A stretch of DNA of 64,000 nt from Arthrobacter oryzae (GTDB lineage Bacteria; Actinomycetota; Actinomycetes; Actinomycetales; Micrococcaceae), in assembly GCF_003634095.1 (NCBI RefSeq), contig NZ_RBIR01000005.1, positions 124,001 through 188,000 on the forward strand. The letters are read 5' to 3'. This document shows positions 54,326 through 63,415 of this stretch, in pieces. The position numbers and the translations under genes were made by a program. The notes below the pieces were generated by a model, which saw only the letters and a list, made by a program, of their open reading frames with translations, was not told the DNA's origin and ran no database searches. How positions within the stretch are numbered: position 1 is the first letter of the stretch; each line of letters starts with the position of its first letter.

Positions 54326-54883
54326 TTAGCCCTTTTCGACCTTGACGGCCGAAACCTCGAACTCGAGCGTGATTTTGTCCGAGACGAGCATGCCGCCGGA
54401 GTCAAGGGCGGTGTTCCACTTGACGCCGAACTGCTGGCGATCGATTCGGCGGGATCCCTCGAATCCTGCCCGCAACTGTCCTGCCGGGTCCCGCTCGACC
54501 CCAAGGAACTCGATCGGCAGACTGACCTCCTGGGTGATTCCGCGGATGGTCAGATTGCCGCTGACGATGAAATTCCCCTCTTCGATCTGGTCTATCCGTG
54601 TGCTGACGAACGTGATCTCGGGATAGCTCGGCGCGTCAAAGAAGTCGTTGGTGCGAAGGTGTTCGTCGCGCTGGGCACTGCGCGTGTCGATGCTGGCGAC
54701 CTTAATGGTCACCTGCACGGATGAGTTGAGGGGATTTTCGACGTCGGCGTTGATGATTCCCTCAACGTCGTTGAAAGCGCCGCGAACCTTCGTGACCATG
54801 GCGTGCCGGGTGGAGAACCCGATCCGCGTGTGGTCCGGATCGAAGCGCCATTCCCCGGAAAGATCCGGTGTTAGTTCCGGCAT
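54326..54883 (-). CDS. YceI-family lipocalin-like protein
   Basis: This 185-residue YceI-fold protein is recognised from GEWRFDPDHTRIGFSTRHAM at the start, VKVASIDTR-type segments, NDFFDAPSYPEITFVST and NLTIRGITQEVSLPIEFLG. The fold binds polyprenyl chains in known members. There is no signal peptide, so it is cytoplasmic. AGGAGG stands 8 bases before ATG 54883. It is convergent with upp. Confidence 0.92.
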   Translation of the reverse strand: MPELTPDLSGEWRFDPDHTRIGFSTRHAMVTKVRGAFNDVEGIINADVENPLNSSVQVTIKVASIDTRSAQRDEHLRTNDFFDAPSYPEITFVSTRIDQIEEGNFIVSGNLTIRGITQEVSLPIEFLGVERDPAGQLRAGFEGSRRIDRQQFGVKWNTALDSGGMLVSDKITLEFEVSAVKVEKG

Positions 54884-55220
54884 GCGGACAGCCTCCTGTG
54901 TACTTGGGACCAGGCACTGCCGACGGATAGGCAGATGCTTGGCTACCTGGCCCGACAACCACTAGGCGTGGCTGTTCGGGGCGTCATTCGGGCACAATCC
55001 TAGCGTCATTGGAACCACCTTGGCCCTCTTCAGCGGCCAAATTGTCCGATCCGCCCCAACGTGACTATCCCTTCAGAATCCAGCGCGCCCCCTGTGGCCG
55101 CTTCCGGAACTAGTGGTTTGCCCGAGACCCTGCAACGTCCCGGTGCCAGCTTCACACCCCGGGGATGCCGCTGGCGGAGCCGTCTTCCGCATTGCAGCGG
55201 CCCGCGCTAGCCTGTCCGCC
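54884..55220. other. Divergent intergenic region, no gene seen
   Basis: This 337-base stretch must hold the promoters of the leftward YceI gene and the rightward VOC gene. I see no open frame with a ribosome site, no clear repeat and no RNA element. Confidence 0.5.
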
Positions 55221-55598
55221 ATGGACTGGAAACTTGAACTCGTGTTTGTGCCCGTGTCCGATGTTGACCGGGCAAAGGATTTCTATGTCAATAAGGTGGG
55301 CTTCAACGCCGACTATGACGAGCGGCCCATGGACGGCATCCGGTTCGTCCAGCTGACGCCGCCGGGCTCCGGGTGCTCGATTGCCATCGGCGAGGGCCTC
55401 AACGACGCCCCTCCCGGCACCGCTCCCAGCCTTCAGCTCGTGGTCAGCGACATTCAGGCCGCGCACAAGCAGCTCAAGGACAACGGCGTGGACGTCAGCG
55501 ACGTCGACGTCCAGGACTGGGGGCACTTCCTCTACTTCGCGGATCCTGACGGCAACAAATGGGCCGTGCAGTACATCCCCGGCCGGCCCAACGGCTGA
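55221..55598 (+). CDS. VOC-family (glyoxalase/bleomycin-resistance-like) protein
   Basis: A 125-residue vicinal-oxygen-chelate protein with paired beta-alpha-beta-beta-beta units: VFVPVSDVDRAKDFYVNKVG with GIRFVQLTPPGSGCS, then LQLVVSDIQAAHKQLKDNGV and FADPDGNKWAVQY. A short metalloenzyme or binding protein of unknown substrate. ATG 55221 is preferred; the frame from 55113 has a low-quality N-terminus. Confidence 0.85.
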   Translation: MDWKLELVFVPVSDVDRAKDFYVNKVGFNADYDERPMDGIRFVQLTPPGSGCSIAIGEGLNDAPPGTAPSLQLVVSDIQAAHKQLKDNGVDVSDVDVQDWGHFLYFADPDGNKWAVQYIPGRPNG

Positions 55599-55676
55599 CG
55601 CCGCCACATTGCGCGCGGTGACGGCCCCGCCACGGCGAGCCGAGGGCGCGGCACGGGCATGAGGCAGGATGGTCTT

Positions 55677-56357
55677 ATGATCCCTCCCTCCCCGCGCCGA
55701 ACCACGACCCTGACGGCCCGTGCAGTCCTGTTCGACATGGACGGCACCTTGGTGGATTCCACCAGCATCGTGGAGCAGGTGTGGACCACCTTTGCCGGGC
55801 GGTACGGCCTGGACATCGGGGAGATCCTGCGCTCCTCCCACGGGGTCCAGGCGATGGACACGGTCCGCAGGTTTGCCCCGGCCGGTGCCGACGTCCATGC
55901 CCTCGCGGCCGAGCTCGGCCGGATGGAGCTGGCCGAGACCCGCGGCATTGTCCCGGTACCGGGCGCGCTGGCGCTGCTGGCGGTCCTCCCTGCGGATGCC
56001 GTCGCGCTGGTGACGAGCGCTTCACGGGACCTGGCCGAGGTCCGGATGGCTGCCGCGGGGATCGAGGTGCCCGCCGCCTCGGTCACGTCCGAGGATGTCA
56101 CCCGGGGCAAGCCGCACCCTGAAGGGTACCTTCGGGCGGCCGCTTTGCTGGGGGTGGACCCGGCCGACGCGGTGGTGTTCGAGGACGCCCCCGCGGGCAT
56201 TGCCGCAGGGGTCGCCGCCGGGATCCGGACGGTGGCGGTCGGGCCCAACGCCGGTGAACTGCCGGACGGAGTGTTCCACATTCCCGACTACTCGGGGGTC
56301 TCGGTGAGCACGCAACTGACCCGCGCCGGGCTCCGGACCCTCGCCTTCAGCTTCTAG
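55677..56357 (+). CDS. HAD-superfamily hydrolase (sugar-phosphatase-like)
   Basis: This 226-residue haloacid-dehalogenase hydrolase has all motifs: VLFDMDGTLVDST (nucleophilic Asp), LVTSASRDLAEV, the Lys in TRGKPHPEGYLRAA and the acidic VVFEDAPAGIAAG. The cap insertion and GPNAGELPD resemble sugar phosphatases and glycerol-3-phosphatases (HAD-IA). ATG 55677 has AGGATGG in front; ATG 55659 is an alternative. Confidence 0.88.
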   Translation: MIPPSPRRTTTLTARAVLFDMDGTLVDSTSIVEQVWTTFAGRYGLDIGEILRSSHGVQAMDTVRRFAPAGADVHALAAELGRMELAETRGIVPVPGALALLAVLPADAVALVTSASRDLAEVRMAAAGIEVPAASVTSEDVTRGKPHPEGYLRAAALLGVDPADAVVFEDAPAGIAAGVAAGIRTVAVGPNAGELPDGVFHIPDYSGVSVSTQLTRAGLRTLAFSF

Positions 56358-56381
56358 GCCCTTCAGTTTTAGGCGCGGCGC

Positions 56382-58493
56382 CTACCCCGCCAGCAGGTAC
56401 ACGGTGGTCCCGCCCACGGTCCGGGCAGAGAAATTGGCCTGCACCCAGGCGGCTATCAGGGCGGCATCATCGGATCCGCTCTCGCCCTGCATCGTCCGCC
56501 CGGCGATGAAATAGTGGATCTTGCCATCGGCCACGTACTGCTGGAACTGTGCCAGCGTGGGCGCGGGATCGGTGCCGTTGAACCCGCCCACGGCCATCAC
56601 CGGGAGCTGCGTGGCCAGCTGATAGCCGGCGGCGTTGTTGGACCCGACGACGGCGGCGGCCCAGGTGAATTTGCCGGCGTTCGTCTGCAGCGCGGTGACC
56701 AGGGCCGCCGACGGCGCGCTGGCCCCCAGCAGGCCGCCCATTCCGCCTGCGCCGCCCGCGCCGGGGCCGCGGACCAGGCCGGTGCCGGTCCCAGCGCCGG
56801 TGCCGTTCGCCGCAGCTGCCCCGCCGATGCCGCCCGGCGCGCTGCCGAAGGCGGGCGGCATTCCCGCTCCGCCCCGGCCGGACACGGCCGGCCCGGCGCT
56901 GACGATCGACCCGCTGTGGGCCGTGGCCGCGGTGGACAGCGAGTACGCCAGCGGCCCGGCGAGGGCTGCGGCGACGGCGAGCGCCGCCGTCGTCCGCGCC
57001 ATGATTCCGGACGCCGTGATCCCGGATCCCTTGATGCTGGCGTCTTTGAAGGCCGGGGCCGCGGCCGCCAGCACCAGGCCGGCTGCCGCGAGCGAAACCA
57101 GGAGCACCACCCAGCGCAGCCACGGAAGATACGTCGCGGTGCGGCCGAGGAGCTCGGAGGCCATGGTCCCCGCGGCCACGATGGCCGCCGCGAGCACGGC
57201 GACCGCCACGGGCTGGTCCCGCCGCTGCCAGAGCAGGACCCCGCCCAGCCCGGCGAGCCCCGCGATTCCGGGAGCCAGCGCCACCATGTAATACGGGTGG
57301 ATGATCCCGGCCATGAAGCTGAACGTCAGCCCGGTGACCGCCACCCAGGAACCCCAGATGATCACCGCGGCCCGTACGGCGTCGGTGCGCGGGGCCCTAC
57401 GCCCCAGCCACAGCAGCCCCGCTCCGAGCAGCAGCACCGAGGGAAGCAGCCAGGCGACCTGGCCGCCGAATTCGCTGTTGAAGAGCCGGAAGAGTCCCGG
57501 TGTGCCCCAGCCGTTGCTGCCGCCCACGCTTCCGGTTTCGTCGCCGTTCAGCCGGCCCAGGCCGTTGTAGCCAAGGGTGAGTTCCAGGATGGAGTTGTTC
57601 TGCGAGCCGCCGATGTACGGCCGGTTGGCGGCCGGAATGAGCTCGACGGCGGCCAGCCACCACCCGGCGGCGACGGCCATCGCCAGGCCCGCAGCCAGCA
57701 GGTGGACGATGCGCCTGCCCAGCCCGGCCGGTGCCGCGAGCAGGTACGCCACGGCAAAGCCCGGGACAACCAGCAGGACCTGCAGCTGCTTAGTGAGAAA
57801 CCCGAAGCCCAGGAGGACCCCGGCGAACAGGAGCCAGCGCAGGCGCGCATCCTGGATGGCGCGCAGCACGGCGTAGGCGGCCGCGGTCATCAGGAGCACC
57901 AGGAGGGCATCGGGGTTGTTGAACCGGAACATCAGCACGGCCACCGGGGTCAGCGCCATGACCGCACCGGCGAGGAGCCCGGCACGGTGGGCCAGCCGCG
58001 GATCGGCCGTGGCGGGGGCCGCGGCCCGGCGCACGGCCAGATAGAGGAGCCACACCGTGCCGGCCCCCATGAGGGCCTGCGGGACCAGGATGCTCCAGGA
58101 GCTCAGCCCGAAGATCCGCACGGAGAGTCCCATCACCCACAACGACGCCGGCGGCTTGTCCACGGTGATGGCGTTGGCGGCGTCGGACGAGCCGAAGAAC
58201 CAGGCCGCCCAGTCCTGCGAGCCGGCCTGGGCCGCGGCCGAGTAGAAAGCGTTGGCCCAGCCGGACGCGCCGAGGTTCCACAGGTACAGCACGGCTGTGG
58301 CCAGCAGCAGGGCCGCCAGTTCCAGCCGCTGCCGCCTGCTGCCCGGGCCGCGGCGCGCGGCGGCGGCCGCGGCCGGGGCAGCCGGGGCGTGCGGGCCTTG
58401 CGGGGGCCGACGGCCCAGCGGGGCTTGCGGCCCCGCCGGGTCCAGCGCGAGGGCCGGCGTCGGGCCCGTCCTGGGGTTCAGGGTGTCCGTCAT
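56382..58493 (-). CDS. GT39-family membrane glycosyltransferase (YkcB/ArnT-like), second copy
   Basis: This 703-residue integral membrane protein has an N-terminal Pro/Ala-rich cytoplasmic tail. It then has about ten to twelve helices and a periplasmic C-terminal domain of about 150 residues (YQLATQLPVMAVGGFNGTDP, FSARTVGGTTVYLL). The GT39 loop motif FYSAAAQAGSQDWAAWFFGS and NAITVDKPPASLWVMGL are clear. Such enzymes take a sugar from a polyprenyl-phosphate donor on the outer face. Six bases separate it from its paralogue. A Gly/Ala-rich low-complexity stretch lies around residues 530-595. Confidence 0.9.
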   Translation of the reverse strand: MTDTLNPRTGPTPALALDPAGPQAPLGRRPPQGPHAPAAPAAAAAARRGPGSRRQRLELAALLLATAVLYLWNLGASGWANAFYSAAAQAGSQDWAAWFFGSSDAANAITVDKPPASLWVMGLSVRIFGLSSWSILVPQALMGAGTVWLLYLAVRRAAAPATADPRLAHRAGLLAGAVMALTPVAVLMFRFNNPDALLVLLMTAAAYAVLRAIQDARLRWLLFAGVLLGFGFLTKQLQVLLVVPGFAVAYLLAAPAGLGRRIVHLLAAGLAMAVAAGWWLAAVELIPAANRPYIGGSQNNSILELTLGYNGLGRLNGDETGSVGGSNGWGTPGLFRLFNSEFGGQVAWLLPSVLLLGAGLLWLGRRAPRTDAVRAAVIIWGSWVAVTGLTFSFMAGIIHPYYMVALAPGIAGLAGLGGVLLWQRRDQPVAVAVLAAAIVAAGTMASELLGRTATYLPWLRWVVLLVSLAAAGLVLAAAAPAFKDASIKGSGITASGIMARTTAALAVAAALAGPLAYSLSTAATAHSGSIVSAGPAVSGRGGAGMPPAFGSAPGGIGGAAAANGTGAGTGTGLVRGPGAGGAGGMGGLLGASAPSAALVTALQTNAGKFTWAAAVVGSNNAAGYQLATQLPVMAVGGFNGTDPAPTLAQFQQYVADGKIHYFIAGRTMQGESGSDDAALIAAWVQANFSARTVGGTTVYLLAG

Positions 58494-58499
58494 GGCGCC

Positions 58500-60572
58500 C
58501 TAAGCCCCCAGCTTGTAGACCGTGGTGTTGCCCACGGTCTGGGCCTGGAAGTTGGCGGCGACCCAGGTGGCGACCTCGGAGTTGCCGCCGCGGCCCCCGC
58601 CCATGCCGCCCAGGCCGCCGCCGGAGATGAAGTAGCCGATCTCGCCGCGGTCCACCATGGCCTGGAACTGCGCGAGCGTTGGGTAGGGGTCTCCGCCGTT
58701 CCAGCCGCCGAGCGCGATTACGCTGGTGCCCGTGGCGAGTTCCAGGCTCGCGGCCTGGGTGGCTCCGGAAACAATCGCGGACCACTTGGCACCGGAGGAC
58801 TTGAGCAGGGTGGTCAGCTCGGCCGAGGTGGTCTCCCCGCCGGGTCCGCCGGGCGCCGCGGGCGCGCCGCCGGTCTCGGCGTTGGTGTCGGCGTTCGCGC
58901 GGTCGCCGAATGCCCTGCCGGCCATCCCGAAGCCGCCGCCCATCGCGGACGCGGTGGGCCCTGACGTGGGGATGGAACCGGAGTGCGGCTGGGCGACGGT
59001 TGCCAGCGTCCACGCGGTGGTGCCGAGCCCGCCGGCGAGCAGCGAGAGAACCACGACGCCGGCCGTGGCGGCCTTGCGGAGCCGGGCCGGAAGGCCGGCG
59101 AGGCTGTCCGCACGCAGGAGCAGTGCCGCGGTGGCCAGGACGCCCAGGACCACGGTGATCACCCGGAGACCGGGAAGCCAGGACGGGTCGCGGCCAAGGA
59201 GCGCAGCGGACCAGACCGAGGTGGCCAGTACTGTCACGGCCAGGACTATCCGCCCCGGCCAGTAGGACCGGCCCCGCCACAATTCCACAGACCCGATGCC
59301 AGTCAGGGCCGCGACCGCGGGGGCCAGCGCCACGGCGTAGTAAGGGTGCACGGTGCCGCTCATGAAGCTGAAAATTCCGGCCGTGACTACCAGCCAGCCG
59401 CCCCACAGCAGGAGCGCCGCCCGGGTTTTCGAGGTCCGGGCCTCGCGCCGGGTGAACCACAGGCCGGCCGCCAGCAGGATCAGGGCAGCCGGCAGCAGCC
59501 AGGAGACCTCGCCGCCGAAGCTGGTGCCGAACATCCGCGTAATCCCTGCCGCGCCGCCGAAGCCGACGTTTCCGTTGCCGCCCGGGCCTCCGGCGTTGCC
59601 TCCGAAGTTGCCTCCGCCCGGCATTCCTCCGCCGGACCCGGTGATCCTGCCCAGTCCGTTATAGCCGAACGTGAGTTCCAGGAAGCTGTTGGTCTCCGAG
59701 CCTGCCATGTACGGCCGGGCCGAGGCCGGGGTCAGCTGGAACAGGACAATGTAGCTTCCGGCCACCACCGCGATCCCGGCGGCGGCGGCCAGAAGGTGAA
59801 GGACCCGTCGGCCGAGGGTGGCGGGGGCCGCCCACACGTAGGCCAAGGCAAGCCCCGGCGCGATCAGGAAACCCTGCAGCATCTTGGTCAGGAAGGCCAG
59901 GCCGATCACCGCGCCGGCCCCGGCGAGCCACTTCCAGCCGGCCTTTTCGGTGGCGCGGGTGGTGAGGTAGGCCGCCAGCACCAGGCACAGAGTGAGCATG
60001 GCATCGGGGTTGTTGAACCGGAACATGAGGGCGGCCACGGGGGTCAGCGCCAGGGCGCCGCCGGCCAGCAGGCCCGCGGCCGGGCCGGACACCCGCTTGA
60101 CAGTCAGGTAGAGGAGCCCGACGGCGGCTATGCCCATGAGCGCCTGGGGAATGAGCATGCTCAGCGCCGAGAAGCCGAAGATCCGCCCCGCGAGTGCGGG
60201 GATCCACAGTGCGGCCGGCGGCTTGTCCACCGTGATGGCGTTGCCGGCGTCGAGTGAGCCGAAGAGCAGCGCGGTCCAGTCCTTGGTTCCGGCCTGGATC
60301 GCCGCGGCGTAGAAGGAGTTGCCATAGCCCGTCGCTTCCAGGTTCCAGAGGTACAGCACCGCGGTGAGGACCAGCAGCAGGGCTGCCGAGGGCCTTACCC
60401 AGCGCGGCTGGGGTCCGAAGAGCAGCCGTTCCCGGCGGCTCTGGGACGTGGGCGGGCGGGATGCCCTCCCGGCCGACTCAGGTGCGGGGGCGGGCGAATC
60501 GTGGACCGACGGCGGGGCGCCGGCGGGGGAGTCAGCCTGGACTCCGGTGGCGGGGTTGATGGTTGAGGTCAT
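58500..60572 (-). CDS. GT39-family membrane glycosyltransferase (YkcB/ArnT-like), first copy
   Basis: This 690-residue paralogue of the next gene has the same layout. FYAAAIQAGTKDWTALLFGS and AITVDKPPAALWIPALAGR match block by block, as does the C-terminal periplasmic domain (TGTSVIALGGWNGGDPYPTL). A Gly/Asn-rich loop (about residues 310-335, GGGMPGGGNFGGNAGGPGGN) is specific to this copy. Its ATG directly follows the TAA of the GT2-GtrA gene. Tandem duplication followed by divergence is the simplest origin. Confidence 0.9.
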   Translation of the reverse strand: MTSTINPATGVQADSPAGAPPSVHDSPAPAPESAGRASRPPTSQSRRERLLFGPQPRWVRPSAALLLVLTAVLYLWNLEATGYGNSFYAAAIQAGTKDWTALLFGSLDAGNAITVDKPPAALWIPALAGRIFGFSALSMLIPQALMGIAAVGLLYLTVKRVSGPAAGLLAGGALALTPVAALMFRFNNPDAMLTLCLVLAAYLTTRATEKAGWKWLAGAGAVIGLAFLTKMLQGFLIAPGLALAYVWAAPATLGRRVLHLLAAAAGIAVVAGSYIVLFQLTPASARPYMAGSETNSFLELTFGYNGLGRITGSGGGMPGGGNFGGNAGGPGGNGNVGFGGAAGITRMFGTSFGGEVSWLLPAALILLAAGLWFTRREARTSKTRAALLLWGGWLVVTAGIFSFMSGTVHPYYAVALAPAVAALTGIGSVELWRGRSYWPGRIVLAVTVLATSVWSAALLGRDPSWLPGLRVITVVLGVLATAALLLRADSLAGLPARLRKAATAGVVVLSLLAGGLGTTAWTLATVAQPHSGSIPTSGPTASAMGGGFGMAGRAFGDRANADTNAETGGAPAAPGGPGGETTSAELTTLLKSSGAKWSAIVSGATQAASLELATGTSVIALGGWNGGDPYPTLAQFQAMVDRGEIGYFISGGGLGGMGGGRGGNSEVATWVAANFQAQTVGNTTVYKLGA

Positions 60573-62102
60573 TTACTTGGCCGTTTCTGTGCGGGGGAGG
60601 GAAGCATCGGTGACGTCGGGCGCCGGGACAGTGCTGTCGACGTCGGGCGCCGGGACAGTGCTGTCGACGTCGGGCGCCGGGACAGTGCTGTCGGCGTCGG
60701 GTGCCGGGAGAGTGTCGTGGGGCCGGCCCCGGAACACCACCAGCCGGAAGAGCAGGAATTTGACGGCCGTGGCGGCCAGGTTGGCGGCAGTGACGGTGAC
60801 GAGTTCAAGCCAGCGGTCCGGGGTTCCTGCCGACGCGCCGTGAACCAGGGCGAGCGCGCCCGAGGTCAGGGCCAGCCCGATCCCGAAAACCAGCAGTCCC
60901 TCGAAGTGGTGGCGCGCCGCCTGGCTGCTGCCCTGGATACCGAAGGTGAAGCGCCGGTTGGCCGCGGTGTTGGCCACGGCGGTGGTCAGCAGCGCGAGGA
61001 AATTTGCCAGCTGCGGGTCCATGATCCCGCGGCAGAGCAGGAAGATCAGCAGGTACGCCAGGGTTGAGGCCACCCCGATGCTCCCGAAACGGACGAGCTG
61101 CCCGAAGAGGCTTCCGCCGAGACTTTGTTCCTGGGCCCGCGAGGAGGCGGGAAGCGGTCCGCGGGCCAGGGCGGCGCGCAGTTCGGGAACGGGGATCCGG
61201 CCCGAGACCAGATCCCGGCTCAGCCTAGTCATGCCCCGCAGGTCCGCGAGGGCCGTCTGGACGATGTCCACGCTGGAATCCGGGTCGTCCGTCCAGTCCA
61301 CGGGGACTTCGTGGACGCGGAGGCCGCATTTTTCGGCCAGGACCAGCAGTTCGGTGTCGAAGAACCAGGCATTGTCCAGGGTATGGGGGAGCAGTTGCCG
61401 GGCCACGTCCGCCCTGATTGCCTTGAAGCCGCACTGGGCGTCGCTGAAGTGGGCGCCCATGAAGGAATGGAGCAGGAAGTTGTAGCCGCGCGAGATGAAT
61501 TCCCGCTTGGGTCCGCGGACCACGCGCGAGTTGCGGGTCAGCCGGGTCCCGATCGCCAGGTCCGAGTGCCCGGAAATGAGCGGGGCAAGGAGGGGGCCGA
61601 GTGCCGCGAGATCCGTGGAAAGGTCAACGTCCATGTATGCCAGGACCGGCGACGGCGAGGCAAGCCACACCTTGCGAAGCGCGTTGCCGCGGCCTTTTTC
61701 GGCCATGTGGACCACGTTCACCTCGCGGAGCTCGCGGGCTACTCGTTCGGCCGTCTTGAGCGTTCCGTCCGTGCTGGCGTTGTCCGCGACGGTGATCCGG
61801 AAGGGGTGCGGGAAGGAGCCGAGAAGATACGCGTGGAGCCTGCGCAGGCATGCTTCGAGGTCCCGTTCCTCGTTGAAGACCGGGATGGTGACGTCCAGCA
61901 CCGGTGTGGTGATGCGCGTGTCAATGGCGGAGCGCCGGCTGCCGGGTCCGGTGAATGCCGGGACGAACGGGTCCGGGACAGGCGCGTCGGCCAAAGCAGG
62001 CCCGGACAGGGCAGGGCCGGACGGCGCGGCGGCCGCAGCCGGGCCGGCCGGCGTCGCCGTGGAATGGGACAGGGTTCCTGGGGCCTGGTCTGTGAACGTC
62101 AT
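60573..62102 (-). CDS. Bifunctional GT2 glycosyltransferase - GtrA membrane protein
   Basis: A 509-residue fusion. The N-terminal GT2 domain (about residues 60-300; LDVTIPVFNEERDLEACLRR, YMDVDLSTDLAALGPLLAPL, RGYNFLLHSFMGAHFSDAQC) resembles dolichol/polyprenyl-phosphate sugar synthases. The C-terminal GtrA domain has four helices (about 335-465) thought to move the lipid-linked sugar across the membrane. Together they would make and flip the donor for the two GT39 enzymes encoded next. The C-terminal tail holds a nine-residue repeat (DSTVPAPDV) from a DNA tandem repeat at 60613-60714. Confidence 0.92.
   Translation of the reverse strand: MTFTDQAPGTLSHSTATPAGPAAAAAPSGPALSGPALADAPVPDPFVPAFTGPGSRRSAIDTRITTPVLDVTIPVFNEERDLEACLRRLHAYLLGSFPHPFRITVADNASTDGTLKTAERVARELREVNVVHMAEKGRGNALRKVWLASPSPVLAYMDVDLSTDLAALGPLLAPLISGHSDLAIGTRLTRNSRVVRGPKREFISRGYNFLLHSFMGAHFSDAQCGFKAIRADVARQLLPHTLDNAWFFDTELLVLAEKCGLRVHEVPVDWTDDPDSSVDIVQTALADLRGMTRLSRDLVSGRIPVPELRAALARGPLPASSRAQEQSLGGSLFGQLVRFGSIGVASTLAYLLIFLLCRGIMDPQLANFLALLTTAVANTAANRRFTFGIQGSSQAARHHFEGLLVFGIGLALTSGALALVHGASAGTPDRWLELVTVTAANLAATAVKFLLFRLVVFRGRPHDTLPAPDADSTVPAPDVDSTVPAPDVDSTVPAPDVTDASLPRTETAK
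60613..60714 (-). repeat. 27-base tandem repeat inside the GT2-GtrA gene
   Basis: Three perfect 27-base copies (60613-60639, 60640-60666, 60667-60693) and a degenerate fourth (from 60694) are seen. The frame is kept, giving DSTVPAPDV units in the cytoplasmic C-terminal tail. Perfect identity of the copies points to recent slippage expansion. Confidence 0.9.
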
Positions 62103-62193
62103 GGCTCAACTTTCCCGTCGGCCGATATGAGGGCTTTAGGGTCAAGCTGTGCGGGGGCTGTGGAACTTTTCCGGTCCAGGCTTGCGAGCGCAC

Positions 62194-62228
62194 AGGAGGC
62201 CCCGGATCGCGTGGATCCGGGGCCTCCT
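62194..62228 (-). terminator. Perfect 15-base hairpin downstream of the transglycosylase-like gene
   Basis: AGGAGGCCCCGGATC (62194-62208) and GATCCGGGGCCTCCT (62214-62228) pair perfectly with a five-base loop. It lies about 40 bases after the stop of the leftward gene at 62267. There is no T-run, as is usual for many actinobacterial terminators. Confidence 0.75.
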
Positions 62229-62266
62229 CGTGTTCTGCTGGCTAGGCTGGGCTGGCTGGTGCCGGC

Positions 62267-63073
62267 TTAGTACCAGTTGTGCGCGTAGTGGAAGTCCAGT
62301 GCGCCGCAGGGTGAACCGTAGCGGGACTTGACGTAGTTCAGGCCCCAGTTGATCTGGGTCCGGTAGTTGGTCATGTAGTCCGCGCCGGCGCTCGCCATCT
62401 TCGAGGCAGGCAGGGACTGAACCACGCCGTAGGCGCCGCTGCTGGCGTTCGTGGCGGTGGTCTTCCAGTCCGATTCCTTGGTCCAGAGCTTCTGCAGGCA
62501 CTGCATCTGGTCCGGGGCCCACCCATAGTTGCCCAGCTGGGCGGCGGCGTAAGCCTGCGCGCCGGCGGGGTCGTCGACGGCGACCGGTGCCGGTGCCGGT
62601 GCCGGTGCTTGAACCGGGGCCGGGGCGGGGGCCGGGGTGTGAGAGGGAGCAGGCGCGGGGGCCGGTGCGTGGGCAGGCGCGGGTGCCGGAGAGGCGGCGG
62701 GCGCGGGAGCCGGCGCGGCGGCCGGCTTGGCCGCCGGGGCCGCGCTGCTGGTCGCCGGCGTCGTGGACCCAGCGACCTGGACCCGTTCAAAGTTGAGCTT
62801 GGCCAGCGGATCCGTACTGGTGACGGCCTGGGCGTCCGCAACGTTCGCTGCGCGGGCGCCCGGCTCTGCAGCCTGGCTGGCTGCGCCGCCCCCCACCAGC
62901 ATTGCGCCGGCGACGGCGACGACGGCGGCACGGTGGCCGGTGATGCCGAGTGCGCCGGCCAGCCGCGACAGGGCGGACGCCTGACGCTTGGCCGGGTTGG
63001 CGCGGTGGCGCGACTTGGCGGCGGGGGAATGCGAAACGCCGTCAGGGCGCGTTTGTACCTGGGATTCAGTCAT
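62267..63073 (-). CDS. Secreted transglycosylase-like cell-wall protein
   Basis: This 268-residue protein has a long basic N-terminus and a signal helix (VVAVAGAMLVGGGAASQAA). An extended Ala/Pro-rich linker follows (about residues 105-165, AP repeats), then a C-terminal SLT/lysozyme-like domain of about 100 residues: MQCLQKLWTKESDWKTTATN holding the catalytic-type Glu, SGAYGVVQSLPASKMASAGA, and INWGLNYVKSRYGSPCGAL with two Cys. It should cut or remodel peptidoglycan outside the cell. A c-di-AMP riboswitch in the leader controls it. GAGAGG precedes ATG 63073. Confidence 0.87.
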   Translation of the reverse strand: MTESQVQTRPDGVSHSPAAKSRHRANPAKRQASALSRLAGALGITGHRAAVVAVAGAMLVGGGAASQAAEPGARAANVADAQAVTSTDPLAKLNFERVQVAGSTTPATSSAAPAAKPAAAPAPAPAASPAPAPAHAPAPAPAPSHTPAPAPAPVQAPAPAPAPVAVDDPAGAQAYAAAQLGNYGWAPDQMQCLQKLWTKESDWKTTATNASSGAYGVVQSLPASKMASAGADYMTNYRTQINWGLNYVKSRYGSPCGALDFHYAHNWY

Positions 63074-63079
63074 GATCGC

Positions 63080-63255
63080 CTCTCAACGCCTGCGGAGTTA
63101 GCTGTCGGGTTCGGATGAGGTCATCCGGCCGCACGGAATATCACGTGTCGGCTTCACCCCAAGGGCGCATGTGTGCAGAATGCCCGGGAACTCTGGGTCC
63201 CCCGCCTCTGCCTGGTCAATCGGAATCCGGGAAGCGGCAGAGTTTGGCGTCCATC
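63080..63255 (-). ncRNA. ydaO/yuaA-type c-di-AMP riboswitch
   Basis: The 5' leader of the transglycosylase-like gene carries the conserved landmarks of the class in order on the minus strand: CCGCTTCCCGGATTCCGATT, GGGGGACCCA, GGGGTGAAGC (63160-63151), CCGAACCC, and GACAGCTAAC (63106-63097) followed by TCCGCAGGCG. Known actinobacterial members switch off cell-wall hydrolase genes when c-di-AMP is high. The ribosome site lies within ten bases of its 3' end, so control could act on translation or on early termination. Confidence 0.9.
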
Positions 63256-63291
63256 CGGATATGCGGCACCGATGGGCGGCGCACTCCATCG

Positions 63292-63320
63292 ACGCTACAC
63301 GACCCCGGCGCTTAAGTCAC
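63292..63320 (-). promoter_or_regulatory. Probable promoter of the riboswitch transcript
   Basis: On the minus strand, GTGACT (63320-63315) as -35 and TAGCGT (63297-63292) as -10 are spaced by exactly 17 bases. Transcription would begin near 63285, about 30 bases before the riboswitch body. Confidence 0.4.
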
Positions 63321-63415
63321 ATTTCGGTAACAGGAGTCACAGTGGCGGAGTGTCGTCTTGCGCCGGATTCGCCGGCACTCCAAGGAGCGGCGGCTGCCGG
63401 CGGTCCCGTGGCCGG

